NCBI RefSeq assembly: GCF_014641615.1
Contig: NZ_BMIB01000004.1
Location: 620,001-684,000 of the forward strand
Direction: 5' to 3'
Length of the DNA: 64,000 bases
Origin: Filimonas zeae
GTDB lineage: Bacteria > Bacteroidota > Bacteroidia > Chitinophagales > Chitinophagaceae
Of the stretch, positions 32,932-42,124 are shown piece after piece. Below the pieces are notes generated by a model. It worked only from the letters and a program-made list of their open reading frames with translations, did no database searches and was not told the origin of the DNA. Within the stretch, counting starts at the first letter, position 1. Each line of letters starts with the position of its first letter. Both the position numbers and the translations under genes were made by a program.

Positions 32932-35532
32932 ATGGCTTTACACAAAACCGGCTTATTCTTTTTATTTACATTGCTGCTGCACACCTGTTTTGCACAGGGC
33001 AGCAGCAATGCTAAAAACGAAAGGCCACTGGTATATGTTGATAAGAAAGGTGTGTTACGTTATACCGCGGATAATAAGGAAGCTGCTTTCTTTGGCACTA
33101 ATTACACCGTACCGTTTGCCTACGGCTACCGCTCGCACCACGTGCCGGGCGTAGATATTAAAAAAGCCATGGAGCAGGATGTGTATCATTTCGCCCGCCT
33201 GGGGCTGGATGCCTTCCGCGTACATATCTGGGATACAGAAATAGCAGATACCGCCGGCAACCTGCTGGAAAACGAGCACCTGGCTTTATTCGATTATCTG
33301 GTATACCTGCTGGAACAGCGGAATATCAAAATCGCAATCACCCCTATCGCTTTCTGGGGCAATGGTTATCCGGAAAAGGATGAACATACACCAGGCTTTG
33401 CTTACAAATACGGCAAAAAACAATCGCTGGTAAACGAAGCAGCTATACAGGCGCAGGCCAACTACCTGCAACAGTTGCTAAAGCACGTTAACCCATATAC
33501 CAACCGCACCTATACCGCCGACAGAAATATTATTCTGCTGGAAATAAATAACGAGCCCTTTCACAGCGGCCCGCGCGAAAAGGTAACGGAATATGTAAAC
33601 CGCATGGCAGCTGCTGTACGCAGCGCAGGCTGGAAAAAGCCGGTGTTTTACAACATCAGCGAATCGCCTGATTATGCAGGCATGGTAGCCAAAGCCAATG
33701 TAGATGGTTTCAGTTTTCAGTGGTACCCTACCGGCCTGGTAGCCAACCACACCTTACAGGGTAACTATCTGCCGAATGTAGATCAGTACCGTGTTCCCTT
33801 TGCAGATAGCCTTCCGCAACTGGCTACCAAAGCGCGTATGGTATATGAGTTTGATGCGGGCGATATGCTGCAAAGCAATATGTACCCGGCTATGGCCCGC
33901 AGCTTCCGTGCTGCCGGTTTTCAGTGGGCTACGCAGTTTGCGTACGATCCTATGACTACCGCCTATGCCAATACCGAGTATCAGACGCATTACCTCAACC
34001 TGGCTTACACGCCTGCCAAAGCCATCAGCCTGCTTATTGCCGGTAAAGCGTTCCGCAACCTGCCCCGCTTACAGCAGTACGAAGCCTATCCCAAAGATTC
34101 TTCTTTCGGCAGCTTCCGTACTTCTTACCGCAACAACATGAGTGAGATGAACACGGCAGCCGAGTTTTATTATTCCGGCAGCACACTTACCCAACCGTTA
34201 AACGCTGCTGCGCTGAAGCATATTGCAGGCGTAGGTTCCTCACCCCTGGTGCAATACAGTGGCAAGGGTGCCTATTTTATAGATCAGCTGGCTGAAGGTG
34301 TATGGCGCCTGGAGGTAATGCCCGATGCAGTAACCGTAAACGATCCGTTTGGTAAAGCCTCTTTACAAAAAGAAGTAACCCGTATTGTATGGAATACGCA
34401 GCAGATGACTATTCATTTACCAGGTACAGGCGGGGACTTCAACCTTACTCCACTCAACACCGGTAATACTTTTAAAGCCACCGCCAGCAATGGTAGCGTA
34501 GCTATACGCCCAGGCACTTACCTGCTTACCGCTGCCGGTAAAAATACCAATGCAACGGCTGCTGCGGCATTAATGGCCAATGCAGCAAGTACCAATGCCA
34601 ACGTTACCTTACAGGAGTTTGTAGCCCCCGCAGGTGTAAACAACACACCACTGGTAATACATGCACCTTACAAAGAGGTAACTGCCGGCAAAGCATTTAC
34701 TATTACTGCAAACGCCACCGGTGTGGAAGCAGCCGATAAGGTAACCTTATATATCAACCGTTTTTACGGGGAATACAAAACCATTTCTATGCAACGCACT
34801 TCTGCAACAGATTATAGCGCAGAAGTACCTGCGGAACTGGTAACACCCGGCTTATTAAACTATACCATTGTAGTACAAAAAGGCGATAGCAACTGGTATA
34901 CCTTTCCCGGTAATATCAGCGGCTATCCGTTTGCCTGGGATAACTACAATGATGAAAAATGGAATACTTACGTAGCCACTCCCGGAAGCGAACTGGAATT
35001 ATTCAATGCCACTACCGACAGGCATATCTTCCCCTATCCTTCCTGGTCTGAAGAGGGTAAAGTAACCGATTTTACTGCGGGTAATACCAGCGGTAGTCTT
35101 GCCTACAGCATCTTCAACAAAGCGTTACCGGCCAAACAACCGGTTACTGCCTGGCAGTTGTATACCGGCGATAAACTGGCACCACGCGTTTCAGAACTCA
35201 ACGGTTTTCATAACATCAGCCTGCGTGCAAAGTCAGCATTTGATAAACCCATGCAGGTAAAACTGATATTGATTACCCGCGATGCAGACGCTTACGGCGC
35301 TACCGTTACCGTGAACAATAACTGGCAGGATTTTGTTATACCCGTAAGCAGTTTTAAAAAAGAAGCGATGGTATTAATGCCACGCCCCTACCCCTCCTTT
35401 CAGCATCTCTGGTTTAGCAGTAACAGCAACCAGCCATTGCAGTTAAGCGAGGTAGAAAAAGTAGAAGTCGTACTACCACAGCAGCCGGAAGGCACCGGTA
35501 TTACGGTTCAATCCATTCGTTTGTTCCAATAA
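32932..35532 (+). CDS. clan GH-A-like glycoside hydrolase, possible beta-galactosidase
   Basis: 866 residues with a signal peptide ending near CFAQG. The N-terminal ~380 residues look like a TIM barrel with clan GH-A catalytic features: an Asn-Glu pair N207-E208 in ILLEINNEPF (acid/base) and E306 in MVYEFDAGD (likely nucleophile). The C-terminal ~480 residues are beta-rich modules (LTPLNTGNTFKAT..., a fibronectin-like stretch, and a jelly-roll-like end). Co-location with GH53 suggests it trims galacto-oligosaccharides; a GH147-type beta-galactosidase is one candidate, inferred from locus content, not proven by family match. It is the last gene of the locus and is followed by a terminator. Confidence 0.75.
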   Translation: MALHKTGLFFLFTLLLHTCFAQGSSNAKNERPLVYVDKKGVLRYTADNKEAAFFGTNYTVPFAYGYRSHHVPGVDIKKAMEQDVYHFARLGLDAFRVHIWDTEIADTAGNLLENEHLALFDYLVYLLEQRNIKIAITPIAFWGNGYPEKDEHTPGFAYKYGKKQSLVNEAAIQAQANYLQQLLKHVNPYTNRTYTADRNIILLEINNEPFHSGPREKVTEYVNRMAAAVRSAGWKKPVFYNISESPDYAGMVAKANVDGFSFQWYPTGLVANHTLQGNYLPNVDQYRVPFADSLPQLATKARMVYEFDAGDMLQSNMYPAMARSFRAAGFQWATQFAYDPMTTAYANTEYQTHYLNLAYTPAKAISLLIAGKAFRNLPRLQQYEAYPKDSSFGSFRTSYRNNMSEMNTAAEFYYSGSTLTQPLNAAALKHIAGVGSSPLVQYSGKGAYFIDQLAEGVWRLEVMPDAVTVNDPFGKASLQKEVTRIVWNTQQMTIHLPGTGGDFNLTPLNTGNTFKATASNGSVAIRPGTYLLTAAGKNTNATAAAALMANAASTNANVTLQEFVAPAGVNNTPLVIHAPYKEVTAGKAFTITANATGVEAADKVTLYINRFYGEYKTISMQRTSATDYSAEVPAELVTPGLLNYTIVVQKGDSNWYTFPGNISGYPFAWDNYNDEKWNTYVATPGSELELFNATTDRHIFPYPSWSEEGKVTDFTAGNTSGSLAYSIFNKALPAKQPVTAWQLYTGDKLAPRVSELNGFHNISLRAKSAFDKPMQVKLILITRDADAYGATVTVNNNWQDFVIPVSSFKKEAMVLMPRPYPSFQHLWFSSNSNQPLQLSEVEKVEVVLPQQPEGTGITVQSIRLFQ

Positions 35533-35546
35533 TAACCATAACAAAT

Positions 35547-35570
35547 GGCCCCTTTTCAGGGGCCGTTTTT
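35547..35570. terminator. bidirectional terminator at the end of the galactan locus
   Basis: GGCCCC (35547-35552) and GGGGCC (35559-35564) around a 6-nt loop, then GTTTTT. It also ends the convergent S41 peptidase gene. Confidence 0.8.
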
Positions 35571-36945
35571 ATTTTGTTAGTTTCTTCTGCAGGTAGCTTA
35601 TCGCCGTTTCCAGTACCTTATCTCTGTTGGCTATAAAATCAGCTACATCAGGTATTACTTCAATATCCGGCGCAACGCCATATCCCACAAACTCTCTTCC
35701 ATCCGGGTAAGTATCCTTCTTGGTGCAAACACGTGCACTGGCGCCACCAGGTAGCCCGAATTCAAAAGGCTGCCCTGTGCTGCCAAAGCTCCTTGTACCC
35801 ATTTTTACCATGTGCTTCTGGTTATCGGCACTGATTAAAAAGTCCTCTGCAGCCGAAGCGGTGTTATGTCCAAACAACAATACAGTAGGTACCACTATCC
35901 TTTGGGCGGTAATATTTATGGGCCTGGGCTCATATTCAAAATAATAAACACCTTTATCATGGTAATACTTCCATGCCTTCCTGTTCCAGTCGCTTTTCAG
36001 CGTATCCTTCGGCTCAACCGCCAGGCCCCACGCTTTAAATGAAGCCAGGTGCTCGCGGGTTGAATAACGGGAATGCTGCAATACGGTGTCGTTTGTAAAG
36101 TATTGCAGAATATCAGTACCTACACTGGTGCTGCCACCGCCATTATTCCGCAGATCAATAATTACTGCTTTCGCCTTATATAACTCCGGCAACTTCTGCA
36201 CAAACATGGTATCAATCTTCCTGTTACCAAACCCATTCAGGGCCACATAAGCAATATCGTTGGCATACCATTTTAACTCCAGCAAATCATGTTGCGGCAT
36301 AGCAGGATAAAATGCGGTATCCTTCGTACGCGCATGTGTAAGCGTAACAGGAAATATGGTTCCATCCGGGCGTTTAAACTTCACGCGGTAACTATCGCCA
36401 ATAAGTCCCTTCAACAAATCGTTTACGGCAAAATCATACTTTACATATTCAGTAGAACTGGCAATGTAAGGCATCACACTGTCTTTCAGGTAGCTGTCAA
36501 CCGGTATACCATTCACCTCAATAACCTCAGTGCCAATCGGCAACTCTTTCAGATTCGCCTTTAACGTACGCGTTACAATGGCTTTACCATTAATATTTTC
36601 CAGGTTCAGCCAGTAATCACCAAACATGCGGGTAAACTGCAATGCGCCAATATAATCAGGCATATACACATTGGTATGCCCATCGTTCAGCAGCGCACAA
36701 AACCGTTGCATCAGCCTGAAATAGGTATAGTCGTTTGTTGTGGCAGCCACCTGCGTAATCATGGCCTTATAGGCACTATCCCATTGTTTACGATTCACCT
36801 TGTCCAGGTAAACAAAGTTGTAATTCACCTCCTGCCAGAATTTAGACAGGCCGTAAATTTTGTCAGCTGTAGTAAGCTTATTGGGTAGCTGAGCTTTTGC
36901 CAGGCCGGCAACCATCAGCATAAGGGCAAAAAAAATCTTTCTCAT
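35569..36945 (-). CDS. S41-family (C-terminal processing type) peptidase, secreted
   Basis: 458 residues from ATG 36945 (an upstream ATG at 36969 is followed by Gly/Met-rich residues and looks spurious). Signal peptide ends near LAKAQ. The middle has a PDZ-like segment (LKELPIGTEVIEVNGIPVDSYL). The catalytic S41 core includes KAVIIDLRNNGGGS and GHNTASAAEDFLISADN with the likely nucleophile Ser. S41 enzymes of this secreted Bacteroidota type cleave peptides in the periplasm. A candidate broken small peptide gene lies 51 nt upstream on the same strand. Confidence 0.88.
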   Translation of the reverse strand: MRKIFFALMLMVAGLAKAQLPNKLTTADKIYGLSKFWQEVNYNFVYLDKVNRKQWDSAYKAMITQVAATTNDYTYFRLMQRFCALLNDGHTNVYMPDYIGALQFTRMFGDYWLNLENINGKAIVTRTLKANLKELPIGTEVIEVNGIPVDSYLKDSVMPYIASSTEYVKYDFAVNDLLKGLIGDSYRVKFKRPDGTIFPVTLTHARTKDTAFYPAMPQHDLLELKWYANDIAYVALNGFGNRKIDTMFVQKLPELYKAKAVIIDLRNNGGGSTSVGTDILQYFTNDTVLQHSRYSTREHLASFKAWGLAVEPKDTLKSDWNRKAWKYYHDKGVYYFEYEPRPINITAQRIVVPTVLLFGHNTASAAEDFLISADNQKHMVKMGTRSFGSTGQPFEFGLPGGASARVCTKKDTYPDGREFVGYGVAPDIEVIPDVADFIANRDKVLETAISYLQKKLTK

Positions 36946-36996
36946 ACCCCCCATTCCACCCATAAACATGCCACCCCGTAATCAAATGAATTTCAA

Positions 36997-37229
36997 TCAA
37001 GTGTATGTATGCCCCCCTCCCAAGGTGTTCAGTTTTGAACACCTGCTGTTCGCCCATGAACCACCGCCGTTATTTTCCCCAACCACATTTCCTGTGGCCA
37101 CCGCAAACTGGTTGTCATTGGGCACTACCCTCAGGCTATTCAGATATAGCTGCTGGCTGACCAGTTAACGGCAGCAAGGCCACTTACGAAGAACAATACC
37201 CCCAAAAGACGATTTTTAAAGTTCCGCAT
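36997..37229 (-). pseudogene. possible small secreted peptide gene, frameshifted
   Basis: On the minus strand, ATG 37229 opens MRNFKNRLLGVLFFVSGLAA, a good signal peptide, and stops at TGA (37142-37140). A second open frame overlaps it and continues LYLNSLRVVPNDNQFAVATG ... NGGGSWANSRCSKLNTLGG to a stop at 36999-36997. One frameshift near 37145-37165 would join them into a ~75-residue secreted peptide. It lies upstream of the S41 peptidase in the same direction. Too short and not matched to any family; it may be chance. Confidence 0.3.
37023..37044. repeat. inverted repeat AGGTGTTCA / TGAACACCT
   Basis: Perfect 9-bp arms around a 4-nt spacer (GTTT), 78 nt upstream of the S41 start. It looks like an operator; no T-run follows. 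It lies in the 363-nt gap between the S41 peptidase and the TonB receptor, which otherwise holds only the candidate peptide gene and the repeat at 37235. Confidence 0.4.
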
Positions 37230-37234
37230 TTCGA

Positions 37235-37252
37235 TAACAGATATTACTGTTA
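37235..37252. promoter_or_regulatory. inverted repeat before the TonB receptor
   Basis: TAACAG (37235-37240) and CTGTTA (37247-37252) around an AT-only 6-nt spacer, 56 nt before the receptor ATG. A plausible dimer-binding operator (iron control would fit), but the repeat is short. Confidence 0.3.
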
Positions 37253-37308
37253 GCGTAAGTAAACCCACGCTCTGCCACCCACCTTTGCGGCTCATTTACT
37301 CAGTCATT

Positions 37309-39651
37309 ATGAAACAACTGCACTTACTATCACTTTTTGTGATGTTATTCTGCCGGTTATCCCTTGCCCAAACCAGTGCGCCCTCCATCCGGGGTACCGT
37401 AGTTACCAGCGACAAACAACCCGTACCAGGTATTTCTATCCGTATTGAGGGCCTTTCTGCCGGTGTTATCAGCGATGATAAAGGCGGCTTTGTATTTAAA
37501 AAATTACAACCCGGCACCTACGTATTGCAACTGTCGGCAGTAGGTATTCAACCGTTACAGCAAACAGTAACCGTTGCCGCAGGCAGCACTGCCAGCGCTG
37601 ATTTTACCATTCAGGAAACCTCTGCCCAACTGGAAACCGTATTGGTAAACGCTGGCCGTAAAAACAGATACACGGCTAAGTCCAGCGATTATGCAGCCCG
37701 TATGCCGCTGAAAAACCTGGAAAACCCGCAGGTATACACCACCGTTACAGCGGAGTTTATTAAAGACCAGATAATAACCGACTACCGCGATGCGTTCCGC
37801 AACGTACCTGGTGTTAACTCACTGGAATCAGTATCTAACGGCCGTACCTCCGCATTCATCAGAGGTTTCCGTACCGGTAACTATATGCGTAATGGCCTTA
37901 TTGCCTCACAGCTTACTGCCACAGAGGTAGCCAACCTGGAAAAAATAGAAGTTTTAAAAGGACCATCCGGCACCCTGTTCGGTTCCTCCTACATCTCTTA
38001 CGGCGGTGTGGTAAACCGTATTACCAAAAAACCTTTTGAAACTGCTTCTGCCGAGCTTAGTTATACCGGCGGCAGCTTTGGCTTAAGCAGATTAACCGCA
38101 GATATTAACACGCCGTTGAACGAGCAAAAGACAGCGCTGTTACGCGTAAACGCTGCCAGACATGCTGCCGGCAGCTTTCAGGAAAACGGCTACCAAACCA
38201 ACTATTTCTTTGCCCCCTCATTCCAGTACAAGGTAAATGAAAAGCTTACCGTGGCAGTTGATATGGAGCTGTACAGTAACCATGGCACCAACCTGGGCAT
38301 CAGCTTTACACCCAACGCTGCCGCTTACCCTAACATGAAAGGCTATCAGGATCTGAATTATATCTACAAAAGAACCTTCTCTTCAGACGATATTACTTCT
38401 ACCCTGAAAGGCTATACCTTCTTTGGCCGGGCAGATTATAAACTGAACGATCAATGGTCGGTAAACGCGGTATATACCTTTGCCGGTGTAAACGCGAAAG
38501 ATCAGTTGCAGTTTACGCCTACCCTGCTGAGAGGCGATTCAGTAAGCCGTACCGTGCAGCGTTATGCACACAGCTACAACAACCAGAATGCACAGATGAA
38601 CCTGAATGGTGATATTGTGGTGGGTGGCATCAGAAACCGCATACTGGTAGGTGCAGATGTAGTACAGTCTGTAACCAACCCCACCTATATTAAAAGATTC
38701 ATTTACGACAGCATTTCTATCAACGGAATAGCCCCTTATATCAGCCGCGATAAAATAGATCAGCGTCTGGCCCAGACCAACTATACCAGCGCTTTCAAAA
38801 GCAATGCTTACAACTTTGGCATCTACGCTTCGGACGTGGTGAATATTACTGAGGAACTGATGGTAATGTTGTCTGTACGTTGGGATAAAGTAGATAACAA
38901 AGGCACTACTTCCTTCCTCAACAACCTCACTACCGGCACTTTTGCCAAATCAACCTTCTCGCCTAAAGCAGGTATAGTGTATCAGGTAATAAAAGATAAA
39001 GTATCCTTGTTTGGTAACTACCTTAACGGCTTTACCTACTCCAGTGCCACAGACAAAAGCGGCAAACTGTTTCAGCCTGAGAGAGCCAACCAGTGGGAAG
39101 GTGGTGTTAAAGCCGATCTGCTGAATGGTAAATTATCTACCACCCTTAGCTACTACAATATCAAAGTAACCGATAAGTTACGCACCAACCCGGATGATAT
39201 AAACTTTCAGATACAGGATGGCACGCAGGTAAGTAAAGGTGCAGAGCTGGAAGTAAATGCCAGCCCCGTAAGCGGCCTGAACATTATTGCCGGTTATGCG
39301 CACAACACCAGCAGATTCACAAAAACCAATGCCAACATACAGGGCAAAACACCTGCCCGTGCACCGGGCGATATGGCCAACGGCTTTGTAAGCTATCAGT
39401 TACAGCATGGCGCACTGAAAGGCCTGCGTGTAAGCGCGGGTGTTAACTACCAAAGCAAAAGCTGGTGTGATGATGTGAATACATTTACCATTCCTGACTT
39501 TGTGGTATTTAACAGCGTAGTATCGTACGACTTTGGCCAGTGCCGTTTGTATTTCCGTTTAGATAACATCAGCAACGAGAAGTACTGGGGCCCCTGGGGT
39601 AATGCACAGCCGCCACGCAACCTGTCTGCCGGTATTTCTGTGAAGTTTTAA
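37309..39651 (+). CDS. TonB-dependent siderophore receptor
   Basis: 780 residues from ATG 37309. Signal peptide ends near SLAQ. An N-terminal CarboxypepD_reg-like domain (IRGTVVTSDKQPVPGISIRIEG...) precedes the plug (YTTVTAEFIKDQIITDYRDAFRNVPGVNSLES; SAFIRGFRTGNYMRNG; IEVLKGPSGTLFGS), and the barrel ends in ISVKF with a terminal Phe. The plug is of the FhuA/FoxA/FpvA type that takes ferric siderophores. It is not paired with a SusD gene. An 18-bp inverted repeat lies upstream. Confidence 0.9.
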   Translation: MKQLHLLSLFVMLFCRLSLAQTSAPSIRGTVVTSDKQPVPGISIRIEGLSAGVISDDKGGFVFKKLQPGTYVLQLSAVGIQPLQQTVTVAAGSTASADFTIQETSAQLETVLVNAGRKNRYTAKSSDYAARMPLKNLENPQVYTTVTAEFIKDQIITDYRDAFRNVPGVNSLESVSNGRTSAFIRGFRTGNYMRNGLIASQLTATEVANLEKIEVLKGPSGTLFGSSYISYGGVVNRITKKPFETASAELSYTGGSFGLSRLTADINTPLNEQKTALLRVNAARHAAGSFQENGYQTNYFFAPSFQYKVNEKLTVAVDMELYSNHGTNLGISFTPNAAAYPNMKGYQDLNYIYKRTFSSDDITSTLKGYTFFGRADYKLNDQWSVNAVYTFAGVNAKDQLQFTPTLLRGDSVSRTVQRYAHSYNNQNAQMNLNGDIVVGGIRNRILVGADVVQSVTNPTYIKRFIYDSISINGIAPYISRDKIDQRLAQTNYTSAFKSNAYNFGIYASDVVNITEELMVMLSVRWDKVDNKGTTSFLNNLTTGTFAKSTFSPKAGIVYQVIKDKVSLFGNYLNGFTYSSATDKSGKLFQPERANQWEGGVKADLLNGKLSTTLSYYNIKVTDKLRTNPDDINFQIQDGTQVSKGAELEVNASPVSGLNIIAGYAHNTSRFTKTNANIQGKTPARAPGDMANGFVSYQLQHGALKGLRVSAGVNYQSKSWCDDVNTFTIPDFVVFNSVVSYDFGQCRLYFRLDNISNEKYWGPWGNAQPPRNLSAGISVKF

Positions 39652-39700
39652 TACAACCGTTCAGGTACTACATTACTGTAAAGTCTGAATAACACATATA

Positions 39701-39736
39701 AAAGAGGGTGTATCAAGTCCGATACACCCTCTTTTT
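39701..39736 (+). terminator. terminator after the siderophore receptor
   Basis: AAAGAGGGTGTATC (39701-39714) pairs perfectly with GATACACCCTCTTT (39721-39734) over a 6-nt loop, followed by Ts. A degenerate copy of the right arm (GATACAGCCTCTTC) recurs near 39792. Confidence 0.9.
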
Positions 39737-39827
39737 ATTCGGGTACCTGATGGAATCAGTTGCTGCTTCTCAGAACTTTCATTTTACTTCTGATACAGCC
39801 TCTTCTATTCCCCCCTTTCATTACTGT

Positions 39828-41078
39828 CTATCTGAAATAAATCAGTTTCTTTTTATAGTTGATGGCTATTTTATACACCTGTAAAAAAGAGGTACCCAGT
39901 ATACCATCCAGGGGTGTTGCATCACCTGCGCCCGCATAAGCCAGGTTATTACCTTCAATACTGGCAGCCATATCTGTAAAATCCAGCGAGCCTATTACTG
40001 CTTTGGTCAATTTGCCATGTATACCTCTCAGCGGTACACCTTCCTGCGTTGCTACAGCTGCATCAACACCCGTTATATAAGGCAGTATGGCGTTTTTGGT
40101 GTGTGCAAAAAAGATAGTACCTGCCACACCGCAGTCTATGCCCATACGGTAAGCCCTGTCGCCAATGGTCACCAGTATTACAGGCAGCTGCCTTCTCATT
40201 TCAACCGGTGCCATAAATGTTACCTGCGCCGGGCGATATTGCTGGCTGATATAATTACCCTCCCGGTCTGTTTTCACCAGCATCATTTTACCGCCTGCTA
40301 TATCCAAACGTATTTCAAAATCGCGCAGCGTACTAAAACCTATCGCTCCCAGAAAAGGCAGTCCTTCATTACCACCTGCCACCTTTTCCGTCATTACCAT
40401 GGCCGGAAAATTACTCAGCTTCATACGCCCCAGGTTAAACGCGCCTACTTTGCGCACCAGCACGCCCTCGCCTCTTGTACTGCCTGCTTCTACAGTACCG
40501 GTACTTACCTGCTTTAACGAATCGCCAAAATAACTACGGTTCAGTATCATATCCGGTATACCGCTATCCAGCAGAAAAATGCCTTTTCTGCCATCCGCTT
40601 CGGCTTTTACATATAAATGCCCTTCGGCCTCCCACAACGGCACCGATAAAGTATCTGGTGCAGAAAGCACTCTGCCACCCATACGCTGCTCATTCAGCGC
40701 GGCGCTTTTTACCACATTCAGTTCTGTAATAGTACCACTACGCCCCACCAGAAAATCGGGGTAAGCCGCTTTACCCACTTCATACATCACTTCCAGCTTT
40801 ACGCGGGTACCCGCAGGCTCTTTATCTATAGCCACAATTTTGTACTCCAGTACCTGCGGATATTTATCCAGCAATAGCGGAATTACCCGGTAATTAATAC
40901 CACGCGGCAGGTTGCTGATAGCACAGCTATCGTGCAGCAAAGGAAGCAGGTAAGAAGGATCATGTTTGCCCAGTGCGGCATATACACTATCCGCCATATC
41001 AGAATAACTTCTGTTCTGCGCAAAAGAGGAAGAAAAAGACAATGCCGTTATGCCTACTAAAAATAGTCGCCACTTCAT
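39828..41078 (-). CDS. secreted retropepsin-like aspartyl protease
   Basis: 416 residues from ATG 41078; the open frame extends further up but gives no signal peptide there. A signal peptide (MKWRLFLVGITALSFSSSFAQ) is followed by a ~100-residue N-terminal domain and two retropepsin-like lobes: FLLDSGIPDMILN (D171) and MGIDCGVAGTIFF (D315), with DGILGTSFLQVYKIAINY near the end. In the family the Asp sits in D-T/S-G; the second lobe has DCG, so the activity is uncertain. Likely periplasmic. Confidence 0.75.
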   Translation of the reverse strand: MKWRLFLVGITALSFSSSFAQNRSYSDMADSVYAALGKHDPSYLLPLLHDSCAISNLPRGINYRVIPLLLDKYPQVLEYKIVAIDKEPAGTRVKLEVMYEVGKAAYPDFLVGRSGTITELNVVKSAALNEQRMGGRVLSAPDTLSVPLWEAEGHLYVKAEADGRKGIFLLDSGIPDMILNRSYFGDSLKQVSTGTVEAGSTRGEGVLVRKVGAFNLGRMKLSNFPAMVMTEKVAGGNEGLPFLGAIGFSTLRDFEIRLDIAGGKMMLVKTDREGNYISQQYRPAQVTFMAPVEMRRQLPVILVTIGDRAYRMGIDCGVAGTIFFAHTKNAILPYITGVDAAVATQEGVPLRGIHGKLTKAVIGSLDFTDMAASIEGNNLAYAGAGDATPLDGILGTSFLQVYKIAINYKKKLIYFR

Positions 41079-41170
41079 ATACAGCAGGTTTAAGAATGAA
41101 AAACGCGGACAAAAGTACATTACCACCTGCATTAAAATTTCATATAACAAAGTATAGCCATACAACAAAA

Positions 41171-41196
41171 CCGCCCGTTGCACAGGCAACAGGCGG
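41171..41196 (-). terminator. terminator after the TonB-like gene
   Basis: CCGCCcGTTGC and GCAACaGGCGG form an 11-bp stem with one mismatch around an ACAG loop. On the minus strand it is followed by TTTTGTTG. Confidence 0.7.
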
Positions 41197-41228
41197 CTAT
41201 GTTGTGTATAGCTGATACTGAAAAGCTT

Positions 41229-41993
41229 TTAAGGCTGTGCAGCCGATGGCTGCTGCGGGGCGTAGGTGAGCGATTGGCGTTGAAAATACCGCACCTGCTC
41301 GTTAAACTGTATGCCCGGCACCCATTTAGGGCTGCTGCGAATTACTTCCAGCGCATGTTTATCCAGTTGGTCGTTGCCAGAAGATTTGCCAACCCGTACA
41401 TCGGTAATGCTGCCATCGGCCGCTACATTAAACAGCACTTCCACTACGCCGCTTATTTTACCCGCCGCATAATCTGCCGGTTGATTCAATGTTAACCCCT
41501 GCAACAGATACGCCTTCCAGGCGGAGTCACCACCAGGAAATACAGCCGGGCGAAAAGCCACATAGCCGGGAATTTCTTTACCGGCTTCATCCCATCCCTT
41601 CTGCACATCGTAATCGCCTTTGGCCGTGGTATGGAAATAAGCCTTTTTATGGCCATTGTTGTAAAAATACCAGCCCTCGCTGCGGTGGCGGCCATCCAGG
41701 TAAATAGAATCGCGGATAACGCCCCTGCGGTCGTACCGCATAAAAAAGCCCTTAGGCACTTTGCCCGCAGAATCGGCAAAAGAAGTGGCGCGGATAATAA
41801 TATTACTGTCTGCCCGGTAAACTTCTTTTTTCAGTAGCTGGTTGTACCAGAACTTCTTTTCATAAAAGGCGGCAGAATCTTTTACAGTGGGCTTCCACAA
41901 CGGGTTAAAATACGTCCAGGTAGTATCTGCCTGGGCATTTACACGTAAAACACCCATACAACAGATGGTAAAAAATAACAGCAGATATCTCAT
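41229..41993 (-). CDS. TonB-C domain energy transducer-like protein
   Basis: 254 residues. A short signal/anchor (1-~20) precedes a MORN/YwqK-like antitoxin-repeat segment (MRYDRRGVIRDSIYLDGRHRSEGWYFYNNGHKKAYFH) and a C-terminal TonB domain (GVVEVLFNVAADGSITDVRVGKSSGNDQLDKHALEVIRSSPKWVPGIQ). TonB couples the inner-membrane proton motive force to outer-membrane receptors. There is no long Pro-rich spacer, unlike classic TonB, so it may act on other periplasmic partners. It precedes the aspartyl-protease gene in the same direction, with a terminator between. Confidence 0.8.
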   Translation of the reverse strand: MRYLLLFFTICCMGVLRVNAQADTTWTYFNPLWKPTVKDSAAFYEKKFWYNQLLKKEVYRADSNIIIRATSFADSAGKVPKGFFMRYDRRGVIRDSIYLDGRHRSEGWYFYNNGHKKAYFHTTAKGDYDVQKGWDEAGKEIPGYVAFRPAVFPGGDSAWKAYLLQGLTLNQPADYAAGKISGVVEVLFNVAADGSITDVRVGKSSGNDQLDKHALEVIRSSPKWVPGIQFNEQVRYFQRQSLTYAPQQPSAAQP

Positions 41994-42124
41994 GGCGACA
42001 GTTAAGGGTGAACGATACGAATATTGGTTTCTAAATTAATCATTCTGCCCTATTCCTGCTAAAATCATGCTACTATTCCATCACTGTGTTCCTTTCCTTA
42101 AATTGCATTATTAAAATCCACAAC

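Noticed and set aside
36968..37168. 66-codon plus-strand frame before the siderophore receptor
   Set aside because: Composition is Pro/Phe-rich without motif, and it is antisense to a better candidate signal peptide frame.
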